Shown here in pieces: positions 18,668-27,914 of a DNA stretch of 64,000 nt. The notes beneath the pieces are model-generated. The model made no database searches, had not been told where the DNA came from, and saw only the letters and a list, made by a program, of their open reading frames with translations. The position numbers and the translations under genes were made by a program. The stretch spans positions 62,001 to 126,000 of the forward strand of contig DASP01000005.1 of assembly GCA_002503825.1 (NCBI GenBank), written 5' to 3'. How positions within the stretch are numbered: position 1 is the first letter of the stretch; each line of letters starts with the position of its first letter. The DNA is from Methanoregulaceae archaeon UBA467 (GTDB lineage: Archaea > Halobacteriota > Methanomicrobia > Methanomicrobiales > Methanospirillaceae).

Positions 18668-18852
18668 ATGATTCAGACCACACCCCCATTCTGGTACTCC
18701 CGGGGCTGATCCCCTGGCTGTTCTGGCGCCCCAAAAAGCGATAAGGACCGTCCACCTCCCTTAAGGAATCACAGAAATCATGTAATACCCTGCCCAGAGG
18801 ATATCCTTCGCGGGGTGGGCCAGGGATGGGTGAGAACCCCTCCAGTCTTCAA
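18668..18852 (+). repeat. Interspersed structured repeat, copy C
   Basis: Begins near cacacccccattctggtact and carries cccggggctgatcccc, gcgataaggaccgt, gcccagaggatatccttcgc and ggatgggtgagaacccctcc. It is a near tandem duplicate of copy B, about 70-80 percent alike by eye. The rest of the gap to 19014 is AT-rich with no gene. Confidence 0.8.
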
Positions 18853-19014
18853 ATCAGGTACCAATTCAATTCATACACACTCATTTCCCGGTTATCTGGA
18901 ACGATTTGAACCGCTATATTGACCGAAATTTAGCTTCTGCAACAGAATGCGGTGAATATCAGAATAAATACCAAAGCGACTAAATCAGTTAAAAAAAGAA
19001 AGGAAAGTTACCAA

Positions 19015-20142
19015 TTACCCGAGCTCGTCCCAGCGGGTCCGCCTGCGGTAAAGGATAATCCCCACCGCTGCAACAATAACAAGGACAATGATAACTGCAA
19101 TATAGACGATCACTCCGCCGACTGCGCCGGTCACGACGGTAAGCGGATTTGAATCAACATCTTTTTTCAGGGCTTCTGCATCGGCAAGGGCTTCGTCCCC
19201 CTTGCTCTGCGCTTCCAGGGCCTTCTGGACTGATTCGCTGTATTTCCCTTCGCTTTGCAGGTCACGGGCGTCCACCATGATGCCGGCAGCGATCTCCCGC
19301 TTGGTTATAATCGGGCCCAGACGGGGGTCCGATTCCAGGCTCTTGTTGACCTTGAAGTAGGTGATCAGTGCATCGGTCTGCTCGATGGGAATATTTGCCC
19401 TGTTTATGGCAGCCTGGCTCTGGGCCTGCTGGACAAGCACATTCGCTTCGGAGATCAGCGTTTTGGCATTGTTCACATAGGTCTGGGCGGTGGAGTAATC
19501 AGAAGTTTTTTCTGCATTCTGCAACGCGGTACTGGCCTGGTTATACTTTGCCTCCGCGGTACTCACGTCAACTCCCTGTGCGGTGAGATCATCAAGGGTC
19601 TTTCGCAGCGAATTCAGGTCAGCTGCAGCACTGCTGATGACACCCTGGATCTCCTGAGGGTTGAGGACCTTCGCAGTCTTGACGATTTCAGTACCTGGCA
19701 CAACAATACCCCTGCTGTTCAGCTCCCTGACCCTTACCACAGTTTTTTCTTCTGATTGTGTCACTACAGGAGCAGTTCCTTCAAGGTTTACCCTCATGGA
19801 GAGCTCACGACTCGAGGGATACGAAAGTTCCCAGCCGTTCATGTTGACATTCGGTCCGATTTCGACCGGGCGCGGGTTTTCTACTCCGTCCTGTACAAGC
19901 ACAAACGACCATTTCGGATTGTCGAGTTCAGTCGAGAGCTGCAGGGTATTTTCACTCGTAAAAGTCGTGCCTCCCGATGCCACAAAGTCTATGATAAAAC
20001 TCGAGGTTACCTTTGTCTGTCCTGATATCAGGTCCCCGCTCGGATTGATCGCCATGTTCTGGACCGCAATAGTTGCCGATACCATCTGGATGCAACAAAA
20101 CATGATGGCAAGAATGCCAATAATTTTAGTTATACCTTTCAT
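19015..20142 (-). CDS. Membrane-anchored surface protein with coiled coil
   Basis: 375 residues. A signal peptide (residues 1-23) is followed by a beta-rich extracellular domain (about 25-150), a long helical/coiled-coil segment (about 155-330, rich in Ala, Gln, Lys and Glu), a transmembrane helix near 343-366 and a basic cytoplasmic tail (YRRRTRWDELG). The family is not recognised. It begins 6 bp after cetZ ends, so the pair is probably one operon, hinting at a link between cell-surface anchoring and the CetZ cytoskeleton (inference). Confidence 0.7.
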   Translation of the reverse strand: MKGITKIIGILAIMFCCIQMVSATIAVQNMAINPSGDLISGQTKVTSSFIIDFVASGGTTFTSENTLQLSTELDNPKWSFVLVQDGVENPRPVEIGPNVNMNGWELSYPSSRELSMRVNLEGTAPVVTQSEEKTVVRVRELNSRGIVVPGTEIVKTAKVLNPQEIQGVISSAAADLNSLRKTLDDLTAQGVDVSTAEAKYNQASTALQNAEKTSDYSTAQTYVNNAKTLISEANVLVQQAQSQAAINRANIPIEQTDALITYFKVNKSLESDPRLGPIITKREIAAGIMVDARDLQSEGKYSESVQKALEAQSKGDEALADAEALKKDVDSNPLTVVTGAVGGVIVYIAVIIVLVIVAAVGIILYRRRTRWDELG

Positions 20143-20148
20143 GTCCCT

Positions 20149-21330
20149 TCACTCAAATAATCGTTCGATATCTTCCTCAAACATGGATGGTTTTAGTTCC
20201 TGTGAAGAGCGGATCACGTCTTCCTTGGTCTCCCTGGCAATTCCCAGGAGTTCCCTGATCCTCGGGGCGTTGGTAACTGTCGCCAGCATCACTACCGCAG
20301 CGATATATTCGCTGTTTACAGGGTAATCGCCACCACGCACTTCCACACCTGCGATATTCTCCTCAACCCAGCTCTTTGCCTTCTCGATCCCTTTACGGTC
20401 AAGTTCATCAGGCGGTCCTGCAACAAGGACGAGGGCCCGTTCAGCAGTAGAATAGTCGCAAGGAAGTGTGAGACGTCCGAGCATCGCCCTGCGCACGAGC
20501 GAAATAATCTTTGCAGTCCGGTCTTCGCCAAGGAGGACTTCTTCCGTTGCTTCCTTTTTCCTGAGGGAACCTTTAATCCCCCCGATGAAAGAACCAACTG
20601 AAGATTTTGACCGGCGGCTCGATACCTCGGTGATTGCATACCCGACCGTGCTGATCCCGCCACCCCTCAGGGTGTTGATGATCTCGCTCGAATCGACCAC
20701 CATCTCACCGACACCTGCCCTGCCGACTTCCCCGGCCCTGAACAGCACGCCGAACCTGCGGACAATTTCATCGTTGAGACGTGTAAATGCGCTTTTTACA
20801 CTTTCCCCTTCATTTTTCCAGGCACTGTTGTCAAAAATAAAGGTGTTGTCGGCTTCCTTAACAAGGGTCGCAAGACTTCGTGCAGCATTATAGGAATAGA
20901 GACGGCCTTCCTCAGGTGCAGGAAGGATTCCGAGCACATAGACCGGTTCGCGATAGATCTTTTTTAAATGGCGTGCAAGAACCGGAGATCCGCCGGATCC
21001 TGTTCCCCCACCGAGGCCGGCAACAATCATAAATGCATCGACATCATGGGTTCCACGCTTGTCGATGGCACTGATAATGCTGTCAACCTCGTCAAAAGTG
21101 ATCTTTGCACCCGAAGCATTGTCGGTTCCGACTCCATGCCCTTTCACGACGGTCTGGCCGATGAGGATACGATCTTTCATCTCGATGTTCTTCAGGCCCA
21201 TGAGGTCTGTCCTGGCGGTATTTACCACAATACCACGAAAACTCTGTGCGCCAAGCTTTTTGTCCTGTTCGATGAACATATCGACAATTTTTCCTCCTGC
21301 CTGGCCAAATCCGATGAAAAATATCCTCAT
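20149..21330 (-). CDS. cetZ: CetZ-type tubulin/FtsZ-superfamily protein
   Basis: 393 residues. It opens with IGFGQAGGKIVD (nucleotide-binding loop), carries the tubulin signature GGGTGSG at residues 107-113, NTARTDL (T3 region) and a C-terminal tubulin-like domain. FtsZ lacks the FGQAGGK start typical of CetZ. CetZs shape archaeal cells and affect motility. The upstream region holds a symmetrical TATA element shared with the divergent oxidoreductase. Confidence 0.88.
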   Translation of the reverse strand: MRIFFIGFGQAGGKIVDMFIEQDKKLGAQSFRGIVVNTARTDLMGLKNIEMKDRILIGQTVVKGHGVGTDNASGAKITFDEVDSIISAIDKRGTHDVDAFMIVAGLGGGTGSGGSPVLARHLKKIYREPVYVLGILPAPEEGRLYSYNAARSLATLVKEADNTFIFDNSAWKNEGESVKSAFTRLNDEIVRRFGVLFRAGEVGRAGVGEMVVDSSEIINTLRGGGISTVGYAITEVSSRRSKSSVGSFIGGIKGSLRKKEATEEVLLGEDRTAKIISLVRRAMLGRLTLPCDYSTAERALVLVAGPPDELDRKGIEKAKSWVEENIAGVEVRGGDYPVNSEYIAAVVMLATVTNAPRIRELLGIARETKEDVIRSSQELKPSMFEEDIERLFE

Positions 21331-21412
21331 GCGTTGAACACCAACCGCCCGGTTTTCGAAAGATGATATGTAATTATCTTCTTAGAAAGTTTTCTCCGAG
21401 AGTACATATACT

Positions 21413-21424
21413 TTCTTATAAATA
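21413..21424. promoter_or_regulatory. Shared divergent TATA region (cetZ / FAD oxidoreductase)
   Basis: tcttataaataa reads as a TATA-like box on both strands. It would place transcription starts about 25-30 bp to either side, giving leaders of some 55-70 bases for both divergent operons. Confidence 0.4.
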
Positions 21425-21514
21425 ACCCTTTATGAAAGCCCGGATATCCGGTGTACGCCTGATGCGGAGCCTTTTTCATCCCCGTTTTCATACTAATATA
21501 GGAAGGCCAGGGGA

Positions 21515-22753
21515 ATGAAGATATGTATACTCGGCGGCGGGCTCACCGGGCTCGCTGCGGCATACCGGCTGTCAGAACGACACGATATAGACCTTTTTGA
21601 AAAAAGGAACCATCTTGGGGGGTGTCTTTCTTCATACAATATTAACGGGCACTGGATTGAACAGTACTACCACCACTGTTTCGCAGGTGATACGGAACTT
21701 CTTTCACTTTTCAAGGAGCTGAACATATCGGACCGGCTTGAATGGTTACGCGGGTCAACCGGCTATTATGCAGACAATACGCTCTACCCGCTCACCTCAC
21801 CTCTCGAAATACTCCGTTACCCGTTCCTCTCGCTCGCCGATAAGGCCCGGCTGGCCCTTTTCACGCTTCGGGCAAAAAAAGTCGATACCGGTTCGCTCGA
21901 TTCGGTTCCGGCCCGGGACTACATTATACAGAACCTCGGTGAGAAGATTTATGCTTCATTTTTCGAGCCGCTTCTCAGGGGCAAATTCGGGGACCAGCGT
22001 GACCGCGTATCCGCTGCATGGCTGATCAGCAGGGTCTCGATACGGTCCAACCGCGGTCTTTCAGGGGAACGCCTGGGGTACCTTAACGGAGGCTTCCAGG
22101 TACTTATTGATGCGCTGGATGAGAAAATTGCCCGGTCCTGTATAGTCCGGCTCAATACCCCTGCTGAATCGGTTGTGAAGACGAGTGACGGATGGAGGGT
22201 GAACGGATTGTTATACGACACTGTACTCTCGACCATCCCCCCGCAGAACCTCGGGCTGATCGGCGGCCCGCAGGTTGCTCCCGTGCCATACCAGGGTGCC
22301 GCCTGCATGACGCTCGGGATTGACCGGGATGTAACGAACGGAATCTACTGGGTGAATATGAAAGATAACGCTCCGTACGGGGCGGTGATATCCCATACCA
22401 ATTTCGTCCCACTCGAGCGCTATGGAGAACATATTGTATATCTTGCTTCCTACTTTACAGGAAAGCTTCCCGATTCGATTGACGTGCAGATGCTCGACGA
22501 CTTCCGCCGCAGGTTCGGCGTTCCGGATTCGGCCATCCACTGGCATCGCCTGAGTGTCGATCCCTTTGCCGGGCCGGTATATACGACAGGGTTCCGCTCA
22601 CGCATCCCGGCATACCAGCAGGAAGGGCTCTACATGGCAGGAATGTTCTCATCGCCGAATTATCCCGAGAGGAGCATGGAGGGATCGATCAGGGCAGGGT
22701 TTGAGGTCGCAGACCTTATCGGGATGCAGGAGGGCAAGAGTGGGGAACACTGA
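21515..22753 (+). CDS. FAD-dependent amine-oxidase/protoporphyrinogen-oxidase-like protein
   Basis: 412 residues. Rossmann dinucleotide-binding start ILGGGLTGLAAAYRL, then the FEKRNHLGGCLSSY segment, GYLNGGFQVLIDAL and a C-terminal FAD-contact region (YMAGMFSSPNYPERSMEGSIRAG). Members include UDP-galactopyranose mutase relatives and isoprenoid or porphyrin oxidases. It heads a tightly overlapping four-gene run with a family 2 glycosyltransferase and a flippase-like protein, so a role in lipid-linked sugar or lipid modification is likely (inference). Confidence 0.85.
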   Translation: MKICILGGGLTGLAAAYRLSERHDIDLFEKRNHLGGCLSSYNINGHWIEQYYHHCFAGDTELLSLFKELNISDRLEWLRGSTGYYADNTLYPLTSPLEILRYPFLSLADKARLALFTLRAKKVDTGSLDSVPARDYIIQNLGEKIYASFFEPLLRGKFGDQRDRVSAAWLISRVSIRSNRGLSGERLGYLNGGFQVLIDALDEKIARSCIVRLNTPAESVVKTSDGWRVNGLLYDTVLSTIPPQNLGLIGGPQVAPVPYQGAACMTLGIDRDVTNGIYWVNMKDNAPYGAVISHTNFVPLERYGEHIVYLASYFTGKLPDSIDVQMLDDFRRRFGVPDSAIHWHRLSVDPFAGPVYTTGFRSRIPAYQQEGLYMAGMFSSPNYPERSMEGSIRAGFEVADLIGMQEGKSGEH

Positions 22754-23456
22754 GGTCAGTGCCGTTATACCGGTGTATAATGACAGGAAAGCGCTCGGAA
22801 GAGCTCTGCCTGAATCAATCGCCGCGCTTGAGTCAGTGACACCCGCTTTTGAACTGATTGTTGCCGAAGACGGAAGCACGGACGGAAGTTATGAATTTGT
22901 GCGGGAGTATGCAGAAAAAGATCCCCGTGTACGTCTTTTGCACCGCGACGAGCGGCAGGGGAGGGGAACTGCCCTTAACAGGGCCTTCCGGGAATCTCTC
23001 GGCAGCATCGTGTGTTATTACGATGTCGACCTTGCCACCGATTTGCGCCACCTCCCTGAGCTGGTTGCCGCCATCCGGGAAGGGTATGATATCTCCACCG
23101 GTTCACGTCTCCTGCCGTCAAGCGACATCACCCGGAGCGGGGGACGGGAGATCGCCAGTCGCGGGTACAATTTTTTAGTCAGGGTCATTCTCAGCAGCCG
23201 TCTTTACGACCACCAGTGCGGCTTCAAGGCCTTCAGACGCGAACGACTTCTCGCCCTTATACCACTTATCAAAGACGGGCACTGGTTCTGGGACACCGAA
23301 GTCCTTGTACGGGCACAGCGGGCAGGATACAGGGTTTTCGAGTTCCCGGTGCACTGGACTGAAGGCAAGGGGACGACAGTCCGTAAAAATGATGTGATCT
23401 CGATGGGGCGGGCAATTTTACGCCTGTGGTGGCAGTTGCATGTTAAAAAAGATTAG
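22740..23456 (+). CDS. Family 2 glycosyltransferase (dolichyl-phosphate sugar synthase-like)
   Basis: 238 residues, GT-A fold. VSAVIPVYNDRKAL at the start, AEDGSTDGSYE, the DVDLATDL metal site and HQCGFKAFRRE resemble polyprenyl-phosphate glucosyl/mannosyltransferases. GTG 22740 was chosen: GGAGGG lies 7 bases upstream and the reading frame has no ATG before the first strand. It overlaps both neighbours (14 and 17 bp). Confidence 0.88.
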   Translation: MGNTEVSAVIPVYNDRKALGRALPESIAALESVTPAFELIVAEDGSTDGSYEFVREYAEKDPRVRLLHRDERQGRGTALNRAFRESLGSIVCYYDVDLATDLRHLPELVAAIREGYDISTGSRLLPSSDITRSGGREIASRGYNFLVRVILSSRLYDHQCGFKAFRRERLLALIPLIKDGHWFWDTEVLVRAQRAGYRVFEFPVHWTEGKGTTVRKNDVISMGRAILRLWWQLHVKKD

Positions 23457-24411
23457 CGCCATCGTCATCCCGACCCTCATTGCGATCGGGATAATCGCAT
23501 TCATGCTGTACCGGGTGTGGGATGACCTCCTTGTCGCACTTGAACACATTGTCTGGCTCTACCTGCTCTTTGCCACCGTCGTATGCCTCGGTGCGTGGTT
23601 CCTCCGCGGGTTCCGGTACCAGGTCATCCTGAAAGGAATCGGGTACCAGACCGGCCTGTGGTTCTCCACCGCCTGTATTTTTGTCAGCCAGACCGCAAAT
23701 CTTGTCATTCCAGCCCGCCTTGGCGACCTGGTCAGGGTTTTTATCCTGAAGCACGAGTACGGGGCAACGATATCAGAGGGGATTTCATCCCTGGTTGTCG
23801 AACGCGTCTTTGATATCATCATGATCGCGGTCCTCGGTGCACTCTCGCTTCCATTCGTGCTGAATGTCCCGGGATGGTTTTACACGGTGATCATCCTCCC
23901 CCTGGTGGCCGGAGCGGTATTTTTTGGAATGCTCCTCTTTATCGGGAGATTTTCCTCGCAAAACAAGTATATCCGGATAATCCTCACGATGTGCGAACAG
24001 ATAAGAAATGCGTCCCTGACGGTCCGTTCGCTTTTTGTCCTTTCGACGACCTCGCTTCTCATCTGGATCATGGACATCGTCGTGTGCTTCTTTGTCGTCC
24101 TGATGTTCCAGCAGTCGATCCCGATTGCAGTGATCGTCCTTGCAATCGTTATCGGCAACCTTGTAAAGGCGGTGCCAATCACACCCGGAGGGGTAGGGAC
24201 CTACGAGATTGCGCTTGCCCTGACATTTTCACTCGCCGGGGTCAGTCCGGCGGTGGCAACGCTTATTGCAGTGATCGACCACCTGATAAAGAACCTGATC
24301 ACGCTCGCGGGCGGTATTGTCTCGATCTACTACTTTGGCGGGTGGGTCATCGAAGCGATGAAATCAGCGTTTAACCGGAAGATGGAAGGAGGAAACGATC
24401 CTGGGGCTTGA
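23440..24411 (+). CDS. LPG-synthase-TM/UPF0104 family membrane protein (flippase-like)
   Basis: 323 residues, 7-8 helices. Family landmarks: RGFRYQVILKGIG, LVIPARLGDLVRVF, VERVFDI and TPGGVGTYE. These proteins (PF03706) are related to the flippase half of MprF and occur beside glycosyltransferases. It overlaps the upstream glycosyltransferase by 17 bp. The transported lipid is unknown. Confidence 0.85.
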   Translation: MLKKISAIVIPTLIAIGIIAFMLYRVWDDLLVALEHIVWLYLLFATVVCLGAWFLRGFRYQVILKGIGYQTGLWFSTACIFVSQTANLVIPARLGDLVRVFILKHEYGATISEGISSLVVERVFDIIMIAVLGALSLPFVLNVPGWFYTVIILPLVAGAVFFGMLLFIGRFSSQNKYIRIILTMCEQIRNASLTVRSLFVLSTTSLLIWIMDIVVCFFVVLMFQQSIPIAVIVLAIVIGNLVKAVPITPGGVGTYEIALALTFSLAGVSPAVATLIAVIDHLIKNLITLAGGIVSIYYFGGWVIEAMKSAFNRKMEGGNDPGA

Positions 24412-26524
24412 ATCGGAGATAATTGCTGTCCTCAGCTGGCTTCTGGTGATCCTGTTCCTGCAGATCTCCATATGGCCATACTTAAAGGAGACATTCCGGA
24501 AGTTCTCATACCCTGTCTCCCTTGCAGGCGGGGTGCTCCTTTTCACGATCTTTTCGTGGTACTGTGGAATCGCAGGAGTACCCGTCTACCTCGCACTCCT
24601 CCCGTTTGGGGCGCTCTGCGCACGGGCTGTTGCAGCGGGCAGGTATTCATGGAAGGATTACAAGGAGCAATGGCCATGGATCGCCGTATTTATGGTGTTT
24701 TTCCTCTTTATGCTGGAGGTCCGGTTCGTCAACCCGAGCATTTCGTACGCCGAGAAATTCATGGACCACGCATTCCTGGCATCGATTATCCGTACACCGG
24801 TGATCCCGCCGCTTGATCCATGGTTCCTCGGCGGTACCCTTGACGTCTATTATTACCTCGGGTACTGGATATTCGGCACCCTGGCGCTTGTCACCGGCGT
24901 CCCGTCAAATATTGCGTTTAACCTTGCACTCCCGACAGTCCTCGGCCTTTCGGCAGTCATGATGTTTGCACTGGCACACCTGCTGACAAAGCGGTTCCGC
25001 TGGCTCCCGCTGCTTACCTTCCTCGTCGTCAACCCCTCGTTTGTGTACCAGGTGCTTCAGGGAAAGTCGTTAGGGTCAGTACTCTGGGACAGCACGCGGA
25101 CCATTCCGAACACGATCAACGAGTACCCGATCTTTTCATTCCTGTGGGGGGACGTCCACCCGCACGTCATCGGTATCTTCAACCAGGTTTTTCTCATCTT
25201 CCTGCTGGTCTATGCATGGGACCGCTGGACATCGGCGTCTGCACGGGAAAAATGGATAATCGCAGGCCTTTGTGCGGTCAGCCTCGGCGCCATGCCCCTG
25301 ATAAACACGTGGGACGTGCTTGTCTATGCACCGGTCACCATTCTCTTCGGGCTCATCATCTGGTACCGCAGCACCTGCAGTTCCATGGGACGGGTTGACG
25401 ACTGCAGCATATCTGCATGGATTCGCCGGATCATCACCAGCTCACGCTCGTTTCTCTCCGGGGCATTCCGCACACCGTTGCCTGGCCCTGCATCACTTCC
25501 CGGCCGGTTCATATCCCTGCACTGGGGATTTCTGGTCCTTGTGCCGATCCTGTCAGTCCTTTTTTACCTGCCGTTTTATTTCCAGATGAATACTGCAGGA
25601 GTACAGGGTGTCGGGATTGTCCACACGCCGACCGCACCGTTCGATTTCCTTCTTGTACACGGGCTGTTCCTCTTGATTTTTGTCCTGTACCTTGCAAAGG
25701 ACATCAGGAAGCGCCCGTACCTCCTTCTTATCTCTGTCCCGTTTGCCCTTGCAGGATATGCCGCTGCCGCAATTGCCGTGATACCGCTGGTATATCTCAT
25801 TGCACGCCGGAAGATGACCCCTGCTGAGCTCCTTGCAGTCCTCGGCCTCACCATCATCATCCTGTGCGAATTTTTTTACCTGAAGGATAACATGGGAGAG
25901 ACATATTACCGGATGAACACGCTCTTCAAGTTCTATATCGGGGCATGGCTCCTGATGGGGGCGTCATCGTTCTCCATGCTCGCACAGATGACAGGCACAA
26001 GGCTGCCTGAAGGCTGGATTTCACGGAAAAAATCTGCGATAATTGCGGTAACTGCCGTTTTAGTCCTCCTTTCGGTGCCGATCCTTGTGCCTCTCGACTC
26101 CCCGTACCGGGGCGCGACCCTCGACGGCCTTGCATACCTTAAGACGGCCCATCCCGGTGATGCTGAAGCGGTTGCCTATCTCCGCGCACTTCCGGGAACG
26201 GTTGGCATCGTTGAGGCTGAAGGTGGGGATTACACCTACTATTCAAGGATATCTTCATCTACCGGTCACCAGGCCGTCATCGGCATGCCGTTCCACGAGT
26301 ATATGTGGCGGACCGATACCACCGGGTGGTACGGGGAGAGGATCAATGATATCAGGGCTATGTACGAGGAACCCCTGCAGACCAGGACCCTGATGGAAAA
26401 ATACAATGCCAGCCTCATTTATGTCGGAGATTCGGAACGGGAACGCTATGTCGTGAGGGTGTCGGAATCAGGGCTGCCCGTCCTGTATGATCATGGCGGC
26501 GTGCAGATATACCTCCGCGAATGA
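24401..26524 (+). CDS. DUF2298 polytopic membrane protein
   Basis: About 700 residues, some 14-18 membrane helices. The DUF2298 landmarks are a first luminal loop with SISYAEKFMDHAFL, PPLDPWFLGGTLDVYYYLGYW, NEYPIFSFLWGDVHPH and YRMNTLFKFYIGAW. It is probably a GT-C-like enzyme of sugar transfer to lipids. The only standard start (GTG 24446) would cut the first helix and has no Shine-Dalgarno. A GGAGG at about 24389 precedes ATC 24398 and CTG 24401, so a rare start is likely; the exact codon is uncertain. It lies in the same run as the three upstream genes. Confidence 0.8.
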   Translation: MGLESEIIAVLSWLLVILFLQISIWPYLKETFRKFSYPVSLAGGVLLFTIFSWYCGIAGVPVYLALLPFGALCARAVAAGRYSWKDYKEQWPWIAVFMVFFLFMLEVRFVNPSISYAEKFMDHAFLASIIRTPVIPPLDPWFLGGTLDVYYYLGYWIFGTLALVTGVPSNIAFNLALPTVLGLSAVMMFALAHLLTKRFRWLPLLTFLVVNPSFVYQVLQGKSLGSVLWDSTRTIPNTINEYPIFSFLWGDVHPHVIGIFNQVFLIFLLVYAWDRWTSASAREKWIIAGLCAVSLGAMPLINTWDVLVYAPVTILFGLIIWYRSTCSSMGRVDDCSISAWIRRIITSSRSFLSGAFRTPLPGPASLPGRFISLHWGFLVLVPILSVLFYLPFYFQMNTAGVQGVGIVHTPTAPFDFLLVHGLFLLIFVLYLAKDIRKRPYLLLISVPFALAGYAAAAIAVIPLVYLIARRKMTPAELLAVLGLTIIILCEFFYLKDNMGETYYRMNTLFKFYIGAWLLMGASSFSMLAQMTGTRLPEGWISRKKSAIIAVTAVLVLLSVPILVPLDSPYRGATLDGLAYLKTAHPGDAEAVAYLRALPGTVGIVEAEGGDYTYYSRISSSTGHQAVIGMPFHEYMWRTDTTGWYGERINDIRAMYEEPLQTRTLMEKYNASLIYVGDSERERYVVRVSESGLPVLYDHGGVQIYLRE

Positions 26525-26674
26525 CGGGAAACGACCGGATTGCGATATCTGCGCGGTTCAGAAAAAAGGAACATCACAAACCTTTATTGCCGTACCTGCC
26601 ATAATAATATGGCTACATCGTCGTCACTGACTGATGAGTTATGAGGGAGACGCTACTCCTGAATGAGGTGAGTT

Positions 26675-27043
26675 ATGGCAAAGTCTTACGTAAAATTCGA
26701 AGTTTCTGAGGAAATTCAGAACAAGGCGCTTGAAGCGCTCGAGATCGCACGGGACACAGGAAAGATCAAGAAGGGATCGAACGAGGCGACAAAAGCCATC
26801 GAGAGAAGTATTGCAGGGCTGGTGCTTATCGGCGGAGATGTCGAGCCTGAAGAGATCGTTATGCACCTCGCTCCGCTCTGCGAAGAGAAAAAGATCCCGT
26901 ACATATTCATCAATAAACAAAACGACATCGGCGCCGCAAGCGGACTTGATGTGGGTTCAACTGCTGCTGCAATCGTCAAACCAGGCAAAGCAAAAGATAT
27001 GCTTGACGAGATTGTAAAACAGATCGCAGACCTGAGAGCGTGA
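26675..27043 (+). CDS. rpl7ae: Ribosomal protein L7Ae
   Basis: 122 residues. GSNEATKAIERSIAGLVLIGGDVEPEEIV contains the L7Ae kink-turn-binding motif. It acts in the 50S subunit and as the core protein of C/D and H/ACA RNPs and RNase P. First gene of a tight four-gene operon; an AATGAGGTGAG stretch precedes the ATG. Confidence 0.97.
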   Translation: MAKSYVKFEVSEEIQNKALEALEIARDTGKIKKGSNEATKAIERSIAGLVLIGGDVEPEEIVMHLAPLCEEKKIPYIFINKQNDIGAASGLDVGSTAAAIVKPGKAKDMLDEIVKQIADLRA

Positions 27044-27050
27044 GGCAATC

Positions 27051-27260
27051 ATGGCAGATGACGCAGTGCCGGCAGAAGTTATCGAAGTCATCGGTTCCAC
27101 CGGTATGCACGGTGAAGCGATGCAGGTAAAATGCCGGATTCTTGATGGGAACAACAAGGGGAGAATTATCACCCGCAATACCGTCGGGCCAATCCGTGAA
27201 GGGGATGTCCTGATGCTTCTTGAGACCGAACGGGAAGCAAAGAAGCTTTCCAGAAGGTGA
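27051..27260 (+). CDS. rps28e: 30S ribosomal protein S28e
   Basis: 69 residues, full length; PAEVIEVIGSTGMHGEA and the C-terminal LLETEREAKKL match the archaeal-eukaryotic S28e family. It begins 7 bp after L7Ae. Confidence 0.97.
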   Translation: MADDAVPAEVIEVIGSTGMHGEAMQVKCRILDGNNKGRIITRNTVGPIREGDVLMLLETEREAKKLSRR

Positions 27261-27266
27261 TTGGAT

Positions 27267-27458
27267 ATGGTCGAAATAAGGAACTGTAGTTTTTGCGGAG
27301 ATGCAATCGAACCCGGTACCGGCAAGATGTTTGTCAGGAAAGACGGGTCGATATACTATTTCTGCAGCACCAAGTGTCAGAACAATTTCAGACTCGGCCG
27401 TGCAGCCCGGCGCGTCCCGTGGACACAGGCCGGACGCAAGGCACTCGGAAAGGAGTGA
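27267..27458 (+). CDS. rpl24e: 50S ribosomal protein L24e
   Basis: 63 residues. The zinc-binding Cys quartet is CSFCG ... FCSTKC, followed by the basic tail. ATG 27267 has GGTGAT eight bases upstream; the longer TTG 27261 form is unnecessary. It has its usual place in the L7Ae-S28e-L24e-Ndk operon. Confidence 0.97.
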   Translation: MVEIRNCSFCGDAIEPGTGKMFVRKDGSIYYFCSTKCQNNFRLGRAARRVPWTQAGRKALGKE

Positions 27459-27464
27459 GCCCGG

Positions 27465-27914
27465 ATGGACCGCACCTTTGTAATGGTTAAGCCTGACGGT
27501 GTGGCCCGCGGGCTTATCGGGGAAATTGTCTCACGTTTTGAGGCAAAAGGGCTGAAACTCGTCGCTGCACGCTTTGAGAAGCTTCCTGACAAGAGGGTCA
27601 TGGAGCAGTACCGTGAGCACCTGGAAAAGCCGTTTTTCCCGTCACTCCAGCACTACATCACCAGCGGGCCATGTTTCCTGATGGTGTGGGAAGGAAAGTC
27701 GGTCGTTCCGGTTGTACGCCTTTTGGTCGGCGCCACGAACCCGGCCGAGGCCGCACCCGGGACCATCAGGGGCGATTATGCCCTTGATATCGGCAGAAAT
27801 GTGATTCATGCCTCGGATTCACCCGCAAGTGCAGAGCGTGAGATTTCAATCCACTTCTCTGCAGATGAACCTGTTTCATACAAGCGGGTGGATGAACCGG
27901 TTCTCTACGAGTAG
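27465..27914 (+). CDS. ndk: Nucleoside diphosphate kinase
   Basis: 149 residues; MDRTFVMVKPDGVARGL at the start and the active-site histidine in NVIHASDS. It balances NTP pools. It starts 7 bp after L24e. In many archaea infB (aIF5B) follows; here the operon ends and a long non-coding gap begins. Confidence 0.97.
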   Translation: MDRTFVMVKPDGVARGLIGEIVSRFEAKGLKLVAARFEKLPDKRVMEQYREHLEKPFFPSLQHYITSGPCFLMVWEGKSVVPVVRLLVGATNPAEAAPGTIRGDYALDIGRNVIHASDSPASAEREISIHFSADEPVSYKRVDEPVLYE

